Below, in pieces: positions 28,171 to 41,929 of a stretch of 64,000 nt of DNA. This DNA is from Hydra vulgaris (lineage: Eukaryota > Cnidaria > Hydrozoa > Anthoathecata > Hydridae), in contig NC_088934.1 of the NCBI RefSeq assembly GCF_038396675.1, forward strand, positions 44,954,001 through 45,018,000. Direction: 5' to 3'. Positions within the stretch are counted from its first letter, which is position 1. Each line of letters begins with the position of its first letter. The position numbers and the translations under genes were made by a program. The notes below the pieces were generated by a model, which worked only from the letters and a program-made list of their open reading frames with translations, was not told the DNA's origin and did not search any database.

Positions 28171-29350
28171 AATTTGAAAGCTGGAAACTAAAAAACAAAC
28201 TTTTTAAAAAAAACTAAATAAAAATTTTTAAATCGACATTGCATTGCGTTACGTTTATATTGTGTGAAAATATTTTATATTAATATAGAGAATGGCAAGC
28301 AAGTATGTAAGTACCACGAATAATGTTTGTCTTTCTTTACAGAAATAAGATTAAGATTTGTGCAAATAGACGTATTATTAGGATGATATAATAGTTATTT
28401 GAATATAGATCTTGAGTATATTATCTGCAAACAATTAACTGATGAAAGTTCAAATGTTGTCAAAAACCAAGCATGCATGCATAGGACACTACAGTGTCCC
28501 ACAAAGAAATGCAGGTTTGAAAGTCAAAGAATTCCCAATTTTCTTTGTTAAAAAAGAAAAAAATAGGGTGGTGGTGGTGGGGGAGATAAGTTTCTGTAAC
28601 TTTTTTTATGCTCCAAAACTTTTAACTTTAGATATAATAAGGTCCTTATGACTTAAGGGACTTACAAACTACATTGAGGAACAAAAACAGTATATAAACA
28701 GAAACTTTTCAATTTTTAATCTGGAGTACCACAGTGTTATTGGGAATAAAGCCTCTGGGTCCAGTTTTCAAAGTAATATAATTTAAAGTAATGTTTAAAT
28801 AAAGTAGTATACTTTAAAATGCATATACTATATGATATAGTTATACATATAACTCCTGATATAGTTATACATATAACTCCTGATATAGTTATACATATAA
28901 TTCCTGATATAGTTATACATATAACTCCTGATAGCTAACTATATGTATAACTATTTATACATATAATTTGTTATAGAAACTTATTTTTTAAGGTTATGCT
29001 TGAACAAATTAGTACCAATTAATTCAAATTTAAGATTTAGTAAAAGTTCAAGTTAAAGTTCTTATTTATTCATTGTTTTTGTTAATTTTATATTTATTTG
29101 TTCAAATTTGTTAATTAGTACTATTTCTTACTACAGTAAGAATGTTTATCATTGTTGAATGTGATTTTATTTGTTAATTTTTTTTCAACATATTTTGACA
29201 ACACCCTTTACATTTTAAATGATGACAGCTTTACTTTTCTATTGATGTTAAATTTATTACGTTTCAATAACTCAGATTGTATCATAACTGAATTAATGTA
29301 AGCTTTGTAGGGGTTTGTTGTATATTAAATGGTGTTTTAAATAAAGTGAA

Positions 29351-29588
<238 letters not shown>

Positions 29589-30152
29589 CAACATTAAAAC
29601 AATAAAATTGATACAAAATTTCACTTTAAAAGGAATACCATTAACATTATGATGATAATAGCATTAGGAAACTAGTATTTATGTATTAATATTATACTAT
29701 AAATAAATAGTTTTTTAATTCATTTTATAAAATAGAGACTGACAACTGTCAGTCTCTATTTTAAATATCGTGTAAACCGTGTAAACTTCATTTATTATTT
29801 CTAAATACTATATTAATGTTAGTCTACAAAGTTAAAATCAATTTAGAGCATTGTTATTAGTTCTTTTGCGATTCGCACTTCCACCTCTATAAAATAGGTT
29901 CCAAATTTATAAAATAGGTGGTCAAAGCTTGCTCAATAGGTAGGTTCTCAGCATAACAATGCTTTTTTCTTACACTTTCTAAAGAGAAATATAGCAAATT
30001 GATTGCTTATTTTACCTAAATCATAGGATCATCTATGCATAATGATGTCAGATGATGACCCGGTTTATTGAACACCTTCACCCTTTATCAAACTCAGTCA
30101 ATTTTTTGCCATCTCCCATTGAAAATGATGTCAGTTTTTGTTATATATTATG

Positions 30153-30271
<119 letters not shown>

Positions 30272-31327
30272 TACTTTATGTACAACACCATTTGATATAC
30301 AACAAATTCTTACAAAGCTTACAATAATTCAGTAAAATTCAATCTGAGTTATTGAAACGTAATAAATTTAACATCAATAGAAAAGTAAAGCTGTCATCAT
30401 TTAAAATGTAAAGGGTGTTGTCAAAAAATGTTGAAAGTAAAATTAAGTTACTAATAAAATCACGCCCAACAATGATAAATATTCTTACTGTAGTAAGAAT
30501 TAGTACTAGTTAACAAATTTGAACAAATAAATATAAAATAGTGAAAAAACAATGAACAAATAAGAACCTGAACTTGAACTAAATCTTGAATTTGAATTAA
30601 TTGGTACTAATTTGTTTAAGCATAACCTTAAAAAATAAGTTTATATAATAAATTTTATGTATAACTAGTTATGCATATAGTTAACTATCAGGAGTTATAT
30701 GTATAACTGCATGCATTTTAAAGCATTTTATTTAATTTATATATTACTTTAGATCATATTACTTTGAATACTGGACCCAGCGACTTTATTCCCAATTACA
30801 CTGGGTAATCCAGATTAAAAATTGAAAAGTTTCTGTAAATATCCTGTTTTTGTTCATAAAACTTAAGTCCCTTAAGTTTTATGAACCTTATTATATATAA
30901 AGTTTAAAGTTTTGGAGCCTAAAAAAATTACGGAAACCTCCCTATCTCCCCCCTATTTTAATTTTTTTTTTTTAATAAAGAAAATTTGACTTTCAAACCA
31001 GCATTTTTTGTAGGACACTGCAGTGTCCTATGCATGCATGCTTGGTTTTTGACAACATTTGAACTTGCATCAGTCAATTGTTTGCAGATAATATACTCAA
31101 GAACTATATTCAAATATCATATGGACATGTTAGAGAATGTTCATATGATATTTAAACATCACAAATTTAATAATATTGTTGTGATATGTTATATAAATAA
31201 TACCATAATAGATTATGATATGAAAATAAGATAGGGTATAAAGGCAATGATCAAAGAATAAATTTACTTATAGAAATTTAGATGTTTGTTTATTAGTTTC
31301 AGAATATTATATTATGTGTGACCGTGG

Positions 31328-31383
31328 CCTTCTATAATAACAGGCCTTGACATCGCGCAACAAATTTGTTAAACTGAAGGCCA
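31328..31383. repeat. Left terminal block of the inner P-type module (E1)
   Basis: GGCCTTCTATAATAACAGGCC, then ACATCGCGCAA, then AACTGAAGGCC. It recurs inverted at about 33708-33778, bracketing the transposase remnant. The same pair occurs in E2 at 36965-37022 and 38406-38464. Confidence 0.8.
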
Positions 31384-31577
31384 ATTCCTAATACTGTGTT
31401 TACATTTTCATCTTTTCACATTAGACGAAAGTTTGTGTTTGCGCTTTTTTAATAAATCTTTAAAATTTGATTGGTTTATAAATTAGATAGCGCAACTTCA
31501 AGACAATAACGTTGTAAGTTTCAAGGCGTTAACATTGTAAGGTAATAATATTGTCAAACTAACGATTAGTTTTTTTT

Positions 31578-33142
31578 AATGCCTTTGAAATGCTGTGTAT
31601 CTCTTTGCAAGTCGAACTATCTCAACTACAACAAAAATATCAATTTATACAATTACAACTACAATATCAATTACAACTACAACGAAGTTTATATGATTGT
31701 TTGTGTATTGACTACAAGTTGCCAAGTATAAGAACTTTAACACGATTGACTTCAAAAATAAGCTCAATGGAGGACCTAAGTTTCATAAATAGTATTTTTA
31801 TGAATTTAAATCCATTAAAAAGAATTTCCATACTACTAATTGATGAGGTCTATGTCAAAGCTTTATTACTTTACCAAAGAGGTGCTTTGTTTGGTCAAGC
31901 AGTAAACTACCCTGAAAAGTTAGCGAAAACAATTTTATCATTTATGATTAAATGTCTTTTTGGAGGTCCAGAATTTATATGTAGAGCTCAACCTGTTGCA
32001 AATCTTTCCTCTGAATTTCAGTTTGCTCGATGTCAACAACTTGTCTATACAATAAATAATATTGAAAATAGTAAGACACTGGTAATAATTACTGATGGTA
32101 ACCGTGTAAATCAAAGATTTTTTGCAATGTTTAAAACAGTTGATAGTAAACCATGGTTAACAACATCAGGTATATATTTATTGTATGATTATGTGCATCT
32201 ACTAAAATCTATACGAAACAATTGGTTGACAAAAAACACTGGGAACTTCAATTTTTGAACAATAAAGAACTTGCTTTGGCTAAGTGGAGTGATTTAGAAA
32301 CTATATATAAAACTGAGTGCAATAGTCTTTTTAAACTCTCTAAACCTACAGCTAAATCAGTTTATCCAAAATCAATAGAGAGACTATCTGTAAAGTTTTG
32401 CTTGTCTGTTTTATGCAAAGAAACAGTAGCTGCATTAAGAACGCATCCAGAGATTGAAAATAAAGCATTTGAAGGTACTGCTGTATTTATTGAAAAAATA
32501 TTTTTTTTTCGAATGTTGTTAGAAATCCACTCAGTTGGTGATCAACAGATACAACTGCTACGAGATATTGCTGAACTGTCAAATTTTATGAAACCTACAG
32601 GTAAGCGTGTAAAACAGCTTACGCTAGATACTAGCAATGCAATAGCGCATTCATGTTATGGCTTTATTGATCTTGTAGAAACTTTGTTGAGTAATGGACC
32701 AAAGTATGTCTTATTAGGTTGGTTTTCAACAGATCCACTTGAAAAAGCTTTTTCTAAGCTTTGACAGGCGAACTGGAGGTACTTAGTTTAAACTGGAGGT
32801 ACTTACTTTACTTACGCTAAATCTGTAATTGAAAAAATTAATATTCAACTTACTAAACTGATATTACAACTTGACATTCCTGTTGATGGTATCGATGGTC
32901 ATACTTGTGACATATGTTTTAGAGATATTTCTACTGATGAAAAAGAACTTCTGGATAATATACATGATCTTGAAAGCTCAGTTAATAAATCTACATTAGT
33001 GGCTATAGTTTACATAGCTGGCTATGTGCAAAAAAGCGAAATAAAAATTTATGATGATTCTACCAATTATTATTATAAATATGGAAGTTATCTGTATAGC
33101 CTAAACAGAGGCGGACTTGAAATTTTAGTTCATTGCTGCTAA
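31578..33142 (+). pseudogene. P-element superfamily transposase (E1 copy): catalytic core present, THAP deleted
   Basis: Starts with the first THAP cysteines (MPLKCCVSLCKSN), runs into a CAACTA-type repeat, then jumps to RSLYDCLCIDYKLPSIRTLT. The P-transposase RNase H-like core follows: ISILLIDEVYVKALLLY, GALFGQAVNYPEKLAKT, LVIITDGNRVNQRFF and DYVHLLKSIRNNW. The two aspartates of LIDEV and ITDGN are in the positions expected of catalytic residues. A frameshift lies near 32230-32258. Helical and C-terminal parts follow (KLSKPTAKSVYPKSIERLS; STDPLEKAFSKL), a stop at 32762, then the C-terminal region (DGHTCDICF, VAIVYIAGYVQKSEI). The THAP remainder and linker, present in E2, are missing, so it is non-functional. 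Confidence 0.85.
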
Positions 33143-33373
33143 ATATTAATTTAAAATCACAAAAAAACAATGCAGAGTATATTCTAATATTCTGCTAAAG
33201 AATTACTCACTAATTACCATTCCCAAAATACTAAAGCTATCATAATTTATGTGAAAATTAGTTTTGTAATTAATTATGCTATTTACTTGTAATGTTTTTT
33301 ATTTTCTCATTAGCCTATATGTCTTTCAATATGTTTGGATTTGTAAATATTTACCCTGTTGAGATATATTGAG

Positions 33374-33420
33374 AAAAGTTGATTCAAGCAAAAAAACTTT
33401 TTTTGCTTGAATCAACTTTT
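33374..33420. repeat. Perfect hairpin, 23-bp arms, 1-nt loop (E1 only)
   Basis: 33374-33396 is the reverse complement of 33398-33420. The matching site in E2 (about 37319-37360) has only one arm. Confidence 0.95.
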
Positions 33421-33707
33421 GTTGGTGATTTTTATTGTTACCATTTTTAGCAAAAAAAATTAAAAATACAGTTATCTTTTTAATATATAGATATATACTT
33501 TGTTATGGTTCTGCTTGTTATTGATACTATTTAATATTACATAAATAATCTTAATTAAATTTGAAATACGAAAAATATGATTATCTTTTAACAACTTTGT
33601 GGTTTTCTTTTTATATTTCCGTCTTTACTAGAGATTATTATTAGAAAACATAGACTGCCATTACACCCTACCTAATATAAAATATATCAATATAAGTACA
33701 AGTGAAA

Positions 33708-33778
33708 GTTTAATCGGCCTTCAGTTTTTACAGCATTTTGCGCGATGTCAAGGCCTGTTATTATAGAAGGCCGTGTGT
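33708..33778. repeat. Right terminal block of the inner P-type module (E1)
   Basis: Inverted counterpart of 31328-31383: GGCCTTCAGTT...TTGCGCGATGTCAAGG...TATAGAAGGCC. Confidence 0.8.
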
Positions 33779-34095
33779 GTGACGAAAAAGTAAAGATACT
33801 TTTGCATCCAGTGGCTATTGCACCCAACGTCTACATCATTGAATAAGTAGGTTTTTACAGTTTTGTTTTTGTTTTTTTGTTTAACTACTTATCCTAATTG
33901 ATCACTTTTTTTCAGGATTCTCCTCATGGGTTCAAGCTCATTACGCATAATTTGTGTTCAATTACCCATAATACGTTAGTCATTGTAAGTAATAAATTAG
34001 GAAATAATTATTTGTGAAATATTGTAGTCATTAATGACTTCAACCTGGCTAATAATTAAAATTGCTTGACTAATAAGGTTCCTTATTAAAATTTC

Positions 34096-34340
<245 letters not shown>

Positions 34341-34859
34341 TTTTTTTTTTAGAAAATGTTTGAAGAAAGTTAGAAGATACTAAAAACCTTTGTAAAAAAA
34401 TTGGTATTATGCAAGCCGAAGCGATTTAATTAATTCAATCGACAAAAAACGGCGTGTAAATCGCAAAAGAAAAAATAATATTTTTAATATTCATTTTGGA
34501 TGTATTGATTAATAGCATTTATTTTAAAATAAATTCATTTTGCAACACGTTTTTTAATTTTATAAAATTTCTTCATAATAGTTTATGGTAAATCCCACAT
34601 AGGTTATAGGTGAAAAACATCACATGTAAAAGATCAAAAATGCTACTCATTTTGAATACCAAATGGGATAAAGTAGCAAATACCAGATTAAGTTAAGCCT
34701 CTCTGAAAGCTTCGATGATTAATTTTAAATTACTTAATTTAAGTAATTTTTAAATTAAAAGAATTTTAAAAATTATCATAGAAGCAATCGGACTTTCATT
34801 TGTCTAGTATTGACTACTTTTATACCATTCGGATTAAAATATGTGGCATTCAAGATCTA

Positions 34860-35125
34860 TAACATGTAGTATTTTCCACCTATATCCCATGTAGGATTTA
34901 CCACATAAAACCCATGTGGAATTTACCATATGAAACCCACATGGGACAAAATAATAATCCCCATATGGGTTACATATGGTAAAAACCCACGCGTATCCCA
35001 CATGGGATTTACCATATGGAATCCATGTGGGATTTACCATATGAAACCCACATGGGACAAAATAATAATCCCCACATGGGTTACATATGGAAAAAATCCA
35101 CGCGTATCCCATGTGCGCTTTTTCA
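34860..35125. repeat. Right subterminal CATGTGGG repeat array of E1
   Basis: Alternating CCCATGTGGG, CCATATGGTAAA and CACGCGTATCCCA motifs; mirror-image frames on both strands are by-products. Confidence 0.8.
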
Positions 35126-35132
35126 CTGGGTA

Positions 35133-35397
35133 TCACCGAGCACCGCAGAAGAGCAATTGAAAGGAAGTCCACGCCACCTTCCTTCCAGATTTTATAAATC
35201 TTGTCCAGAGCACAGTGGGCCAGTGACTGGACCACTGTGCTCTGGACAAGTTTTATAAAATGAAACCATTTAGAAACCAAAATCAGAATTTTGATGTCTA
35301 AATGGTTTCAAACCTTTATAAAGGTATTATAAAACAATTTAAAACCGTTTATATACACTTAAAGTTTTAATGATTATATTAATGCTGTGATTGAAGT
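35133..35397. other. Spacer between E1 and the split hAT, with nested hairpins
   Basis: Flank into which E1 inserted at TA. Holds a hairpin with 29-bp arms (35190-35218 and 35232-35260, one mismatch, 13-nt loop) and a smaller one at about 35261-35312 (arms tgaaaccatttaga). The minus frame encodes WKEGGVDFLSIALLRCSV, of unknown identity. Confidence 0.6.
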
Positions 35398-35693
35398 TAG
35401 GGTTTCTCATTTTCCGTAAATTTAGCATCCCGGGATTCCCGGTGTGTAACTTATTTATCCCGAGGTTTCCCGGGATTTACCGGCAAATTTTTCATTATAA
35501 TAACAAGCGGTTTGATTTGTCACTTAATCGAAAACGAATTTTTCCCATAAATAGCCGCGGCAGAAAAAGCTCTTTCTGATTCAATTGATGTCGGCTTGAT
35601 GGTCATTAATGTGGAGTATATCTAAACTTTCGCTTCGCTTTCCAGTAGCCTCAAAAAGTTTGATTTCTTTTGTGATATTTTTTAAATTGCTAA
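35398..35693 (-). pseudogene. hAT transposase, C-terminal half (split by E2)
   Basis: Minus strand from 35695: ISNLKNITKEIKLFEATGKR, then TIKPTSIESERAFSAAAIYG, the hAT dimerisation domain (usual TIKPTS.E.ERAFSAAG). The end at 35398 (agggtttctcatttt) resembles a hAT terminus with its first base changed. The N-terminal half is at 42147-43031 beyond E2; the two halves join in frame once E2 and one 2-bp duplicate are removed. Confidence 0.8.
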
Positions 35694-35704
35694 TGCCCAG
35701 TGAA

Positions 35705-35970
35705 AAAACGCACATGGGATACGCGTGGATTTTTTCCACATGTAACCCATGTGGGGATTATTATTTTGTCCCATGTGGGTTTCATATGGTAAATCCCACA
35801 TGGATTCCATATGGTAAATCCCATATGGGATACGCGTGGGTTTTTACCATATGTAACCCATATGGGGATTATTATTTTGTCCCATGTGGGTTTCATATGG
35901 TAAATCCCACATGGGTTTTATGTGGTAAATCCTACATGGGATATAGGTGGAAAGTACTACATGTTATAGA
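35705..35970. repeat. Subterminal CATGTGGG repeat array of E2 (left)
   Basis: Mirror of the 34860-35125 array in E1. Confidence 0.8.
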
Positions 35971-36013
35971 TCTTAAATGCCACATATTTTAATCCAAATG
36001 GTATAAAAGTAGT

Positions 36014-36053
36014 CAATACTAGACAAATGAAAGTTTTCATTTGTCTAGTATTG
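36014..36053. repeat. Perfect hairpin, 19-bp arms, 2-nt loop (E2 only)
   Basis: 36014-36032 is the reverse complement of 36035-36053. E1 has a single arm at 34792-34815. Confidence 0.95.
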
Positions 36054-36489
36054 AATGCTTCTATGATAATTTTTAAAATTCTTTTAATTTAAAAATTACT
36101 TAAATAGTAATTTAAAATTAATCATCAAAGCTTTCAGAGAGGCTTAACTTAATCTGGTATTTGCTACTTTATCCCATTTGGTATTCAAAACGTGTAGCAT
36201 TTTTGATCTTTTACATGTGATGTTTTCCACCTATAACCTATGTGGGATTTACCTTAAACTATTATGACGAAATTTTATAAAATTAAAAAACGTGTTGCAA
36301 AATGAATTTATTTAAAAATAAATGCTATTAATCAATACATCCAAAACGAATATTAAAAATATTATTTTTTCTTTTGCGATTTACACGCCGTTTTTTGTCA
36401 ATTGAATTAATTAAATCGCTTCGGCTTGTATAATACCAAGGTTTTTAGTATCTTCTAACTTTCTTCAAACATTTTTTAAAAAAAAATAA

Positions 36490-36501
36490 ATAAATACAAA
36501 T

Positions 36502-36577
<76 letters not shown>

Positions 36578-36609
36578 AGGGAGAGACAGAGAGAGAGAGA
36601 CAGACAGAC

Positions 36610-36701
<92 letters not shown>
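36490..36701. repeat. Compound microsatellite (AT)n-(GA)n of E2
   Basis: Counterpart of 34096-34340. Confidence 0.95.
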
Positions 36702-36704
<3 letters not shown>

Positions 36705-37359
36705 TTTTAATAAGGAACCTTATTAGTCGAGCAATTTTAATTATTAGCCAGTTTGAAGTCATTAATGACTACAATATTTCACAAATAATTATTTCCTAAT
36801 TTATTACTTACAATGACTAACGTATTATGCGTAATTGAACACATATTATGCGTAATGAGCTTGAACCCAGGAGGAGAATCCTGAAAAAAAGTGATCAATA
36901 AGGATAAGTAGTTAAACAAAAAATCAAAAACAAAAATGTAAAAACCTACTTTTTCAATGATGTAGACTTCTATAATAACAGGCCTTGACATCGCGCAAAA
37001 TGCCGTAAAAACTGAAGGCCGATTAAACTTTCACTTTTACTTATATTGATATATTTTTATATTAGGTAGGGTGTAATGGCAGTCTATGTTTTCTAATAAT
37101 AATCTCTAGTAAAAACGGAAATATAAAAAGAAAACCAAAAAATTGTTAAAAGATAATCATGCTTTTCGTATTTCAAATTTCATTAAGAATATTTATGTAA
37201 TATTAAATAGTATCAATAACAAGCAGAACCATAACAAAGTATATATCTATATATTAGAAAGATAACTGTATTTTTAATTTTTTTTGCTAAAAATGGTAAC
37301 AATAAAAATCACCAACAATAAAAAACACCAACAAAAGTTGATTCAAGCAAAAAAAAAGT

Positions 37360-38200
37360 TTTATCAATATATCTCAACAGGGTTAAAGTCCTTATACTTG
37401 GCAACTTGTAGTCAATACACAAACAATCATATAAACTTCGTCGCATAGCAAAATACTCATATGCTCTACATATAATATCTGAAGTATATAAAACTTCACC
37501 AACATTACCTTTTCTTATAGCATTAAGGTGTTCGAATAGAATATTTGACAGAAGCAAACTTTCTTTATTTTTTAAAAACCTAACTGCTTCAAATAAAGCT
37601 GATTTTGTTTTTATTAACTTTAATTTGTTTACAGCTAAATATGAAATATTACAAGTTGTGCCATTATGGTTAGCTACAAATAAATAATCATTGAAAATTA
37701 CTAAAATAAATAATGGAACACCAAGTTTGTACATTTTTGATTGTATGTGCAAACTTTTTTTATTAAGCTGGAAAACAATGACATTGTTATTATCACTTAA
37801 CAATTAAAAACCGATTGAAGTTACATTTTTTTTAACTTTACTTGCTGGTGTGGCTAAACAACTAGGCGGAATATTTTAAAAACAGATGGTGGGTTTAAAG
37901 GTCGTTGCTTCCCATATTTGCTTTTAAAAGGTGCTTCATTTGGCCAATGCAGTTGACATAATGCTATATAGTCTGTAACAATAAAACCAGTTCTTGGGAT
38001 AGTTTCACTACATCTTTTTCTCTCCTCTAGATTCTTCGGGAATTTATAAATTGATATTTTTGTCGTAGTTGAGTATTGATATTTTTGTTGTAGTTGTAAT
38101 TGATATTGTAGTTGTAGTTGTATAAATTGATATTTTTGTTGTAGTTGAGATAGTTCGACTTGCAAAGAGATACACAGCATTTTAAAGGCATTTTTAAGGC
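37360..38200 (-). pseudogene. P-element superfamily transposase (E2 copy): THAP and linker present, core deleted
   Basis: Minus strand: MPLKCCVSLCKS at the start, an expanded CAACTA/AAATATC repeat, then ISIYKFPKNLEERKRCSETI and ALCQLHWPNEAPFKSKYGK. The CCVSLC and CQLH pieces supply the C2CH zinc ligands of a THAP domain; the FP-K and AxxP-type residues also fit. A linker region follows (KSALFEAVRFLKNKESLLL; VGEVLYTSDIICRAYEYFAM), then RSLYDCLCIDYKLPSIRTLT, where a deletion of about 1.6 kb joins directly to sequence equal to E1 33350 onward. Repeat expansion puts the THAP halves in different frames. Confidence 0.85.
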
Positions 38201-39524
38201 ATTTTAATTATTAAAAAAACTTATCGTTAGTTTGACAATATTATTACCTTACAATGTTAACGCCTTGAACCTTACAACGTTATCGTCTTGATGTTGGGCT
38301 ATCTAATTTAAAAACCAATCACATTTTAAAGATTTATTAAAAAAGCGCGAACACAAACTTTCGTCTAATGTTAAAAGATGAAAATGTAAACAAAGTATTA
38401 GGAATTGGCCTTCAGTTTAACAACTTTGTTGCGCGATGTCAAGGCCTGTTATTATAGAAGGCCGCGGTCACATATAATATAATATTCTGAAACTAATAAA
38501 CAAACATCTAAATTTCTATAAGTAAATTTATTCTTTGATCATTGCCTTCATATCCTATCTTATTTTCATATCATAATCTATTATGGAATTATTTATATAA
38601 TATATCACAACAATATTATTAAATTTGTGATGTTCAAATATCATATGAACATTCTCTAACATGTTCATATGATATTTGAATATAGTTCTTGAGTATATTA
38701 TCTGCAAACAATTGACTGATGCAAGTTCTAATGTTGTCAAAAACCAAGCATGCATGCATGGGACACTGCAGTGTCCCACAAAGAAATGCAGGTTTGAAAG
38801 TCAAATTTTGTTTTATTAAAAAAAAATTAAAATAGGGGGGATATAGGGAGGTTTCTGTAACTTTTTTTAGGCTCCAAAACTTTTAACTTTATATATAATA
38901 AGGTTCATAAAACTTAAGGGACTTACGAAGTACATTGAGGAACAAAAACAGGATATTTACAGAAACTTTTAAATTTTTAATCTGGAGTACCACAGTGTAA
39001 TTGGGAATAAAGTCTCTGGGTCCAGTATTCAAAGTAATACGATCTAAAGTAATATATAAATTAAATAAAATGCTTTAAAATGCATGCAGTTATACATATA
39101 ACTCCTGATAGTTAACTATATGTATAACTAGATATACATAAAATTTATTATATAAACTTATTTTTTAAGGTTATGCTTGAACAAATTAGAACCAATTAAT
39201 TCAAATTCAAGATTTAGTTCAAGTTCAAGTTATTTGTTCATTGTTTTTTCACTATTTTATATTTATTTGTTAAAATTTGTTAACTAGTACTAATTCTTAC
39301 TACAGTAAGAATATTTATCGTTGTTGAACGTGATTTTATTAGTAACTTAATTTTACTATCAACATACTTTGACAACACTCTTTACATTTTAAATGATGAC
39401 AGCTTTACTTTTCTATTGATGTTAAATTTATTATGTTTCAATAACTCAGATTGAATTTTAACTGAACTATTGTAAGCTTTGTAAGGGTTTGTTGTATCTC
39501 AAATGGTGTTGTAAATAAAGTAAA

Positions 39525-39527
<3 letters not shown>

Positions 39528-39594
<67 letters not shown>
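39528..39594. repeat. (AT)n tract
   Basis: About 67 bp of AT inside E2. Confidence 0.95.
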
Positions 39595-39599
<5 letters not shown>

Positions 39600-40601
39600 T
39601 ATGTATAGTATTTAGGCTATGGGATCATCCATAAATGATGCCAGTAGATAGAGGGGCAGTGTGAGTTTAACAATAATTGACAATGGGGAGGGGATGTTGA
39701 GACCAAAATAATGTCAATTAAAAAATTGAATTAAAAAAAAAAAGTAAAATATTTTATTTTAAAAAAAAGTAAAACAATTTATGCTAGCTATGAGCAGGTT
39801 TTAGAGGTATTTACACCAACAATGTGGTCTAAAAACTTCTTGCTTTTGTTGCTTAAAACTGTAGAGGATCATAGGAAAAACAATTTAAATTCAGAAATTA
39901 GCTTGCTTATCTGAAAGAACAATTTATGTTTTTTTTTTTTTACTTTTAGTACTGTTGAGAATAAATGTATAATTGAACCCAAAAAAAATTGATGGTATAT
40001 GCATTTTTTATATTATATTAACAATTCAGATATACCATCATAATACGATAACAAAAACTGACATCATTTTCAATGGGAGATTGCAAAAAATTGACTGAGT
40101 TTGATAAAGGGTGAAGTTGTTCAATAAACCGGGTCATCATCTGACATCATTATGCATAGATGACCCTACGATTTAGGTAAAATAAGTAATCATTTTGCCA
40201 TATTTATCTTTAGAAAGTGTAAGAAAAAAGCATTGTTATGCTGAGAACCTACCTATTAAGCAAGCTTTGACCACCTATTTTATAAATTTGAGAGACAGAA
40301 GTGGAAGTGCGAATCGCAAAAGAACTAATAACAATGCTCTAAATTGATTTTAACATTGTAGACTAACATTAATATAGTATTTAGTAATAATAAATGAAGT
40401 TTACATGATTTTTATAATTTGTATTTATTTCCATTAATTATCAGTTGTCAGTCTCCATTTTATAAAATGAATTAAAAAACAATTTATTTATAGTATTATA
40501 ATAATACATAAATACTAGTTTCCTAATGCTATTATCATCACAATGTTAATGGTATTCGTTTTAAAGTGAAATTTTGTATCAATTTTATTGTTTTAATGTT
40601 A

Positions 40602-40857
<256 letters not shown>

Positions 40858-41929
40858 TTTACTTTATTTACAACACCATTTGATATACAACAAACCCCTA
40901 CAAAGCTTACAACAATTCAGTTAAAATTCAATCTGAGTTATTGAAACGTAATAAATTTAACATCAATAGAAAAGTAAAGCTGTCATCATTTAAAGTATAA
41001 AGAGTGTTGTCAAAATATGTTGATAGTAAAATTAAGTTACTAATAAAATCACATTCAACAATGATAAACATTCTTACTTTAGTAAAATATAGTACTAACT
41101 GATAAATTTGAACAAATAAATATAAAATTAACAAAAACAATGAATAAATAAGAACATTAACTTGAACTTTAACTAAATCTTGAATTTGAATTAATTGGTA
41201 CTAAATTGTTCAAGCATAACCTTAAAAAATAAGTTTTTATAACAAATTATATGTATAACTTGTTATACATATAGTTAACTATCAGGAGTTATATGTATAA
41301 CTATATGCAATTTAAAGCATATTATTTTATTTAAACATTACTTAGATCATATTACTTTGAAAACGGGACCCAGAGGCTTTATTCTCAATAACACTGTGGT
41401 ACTCCAGATTAAAAATTAAAAAGTTTCTGTAAATATCCTGTTTTTGTTCGTCAATGTAGTTCGTAAGTCCCTTAAGTCTTAAGGACCTTACTATATCTAA
41501 AGTTAAAAGTTTTGGAGCATAAAAAAAGTTACAGAAACCCATCTCCATCCTATTTTTTTCTTTTTTTAATAAAGAAAATTGGGAATTCTTTGACTTTCAA
41601 ACCTGCATTTCTTTGTGGGACACTGCAGTGTCCCATGCATGCAAGATTGGTTTTTGATAACATTTCAACTTGCATCAGTTAATTGTTTGCAAATAATTGA
41701 CTCAAGATCTATATTCAAATAACTATTATATTATCCTAATAATACGTCTATTTGCACAAATCTTAATCTTATTTCTATAAAGAAAGATAAAAATTATTCG
41801 TGGTACTTACATACTTGCTTGCCATTCTCTTTATTAATATAAAATATTTTCACACAATATAAACGTAACGCAATGCAATGTTGATTTAAATTTTTTTTTT
41901 TATAGTTTCCAGCTTTTAAATTAATTCCC

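Noticed and set aside
34834-35280. Frames rich in 'CGDYYFVPCGFHMVNPTW' repeats, and their mirror frames (also 27953-28177, 35609-35992, 41794-42188)
   Set aside because: They come from the subterminal CATGTGGG arrays of E1/E2; palindromic motifs keep both strands open.
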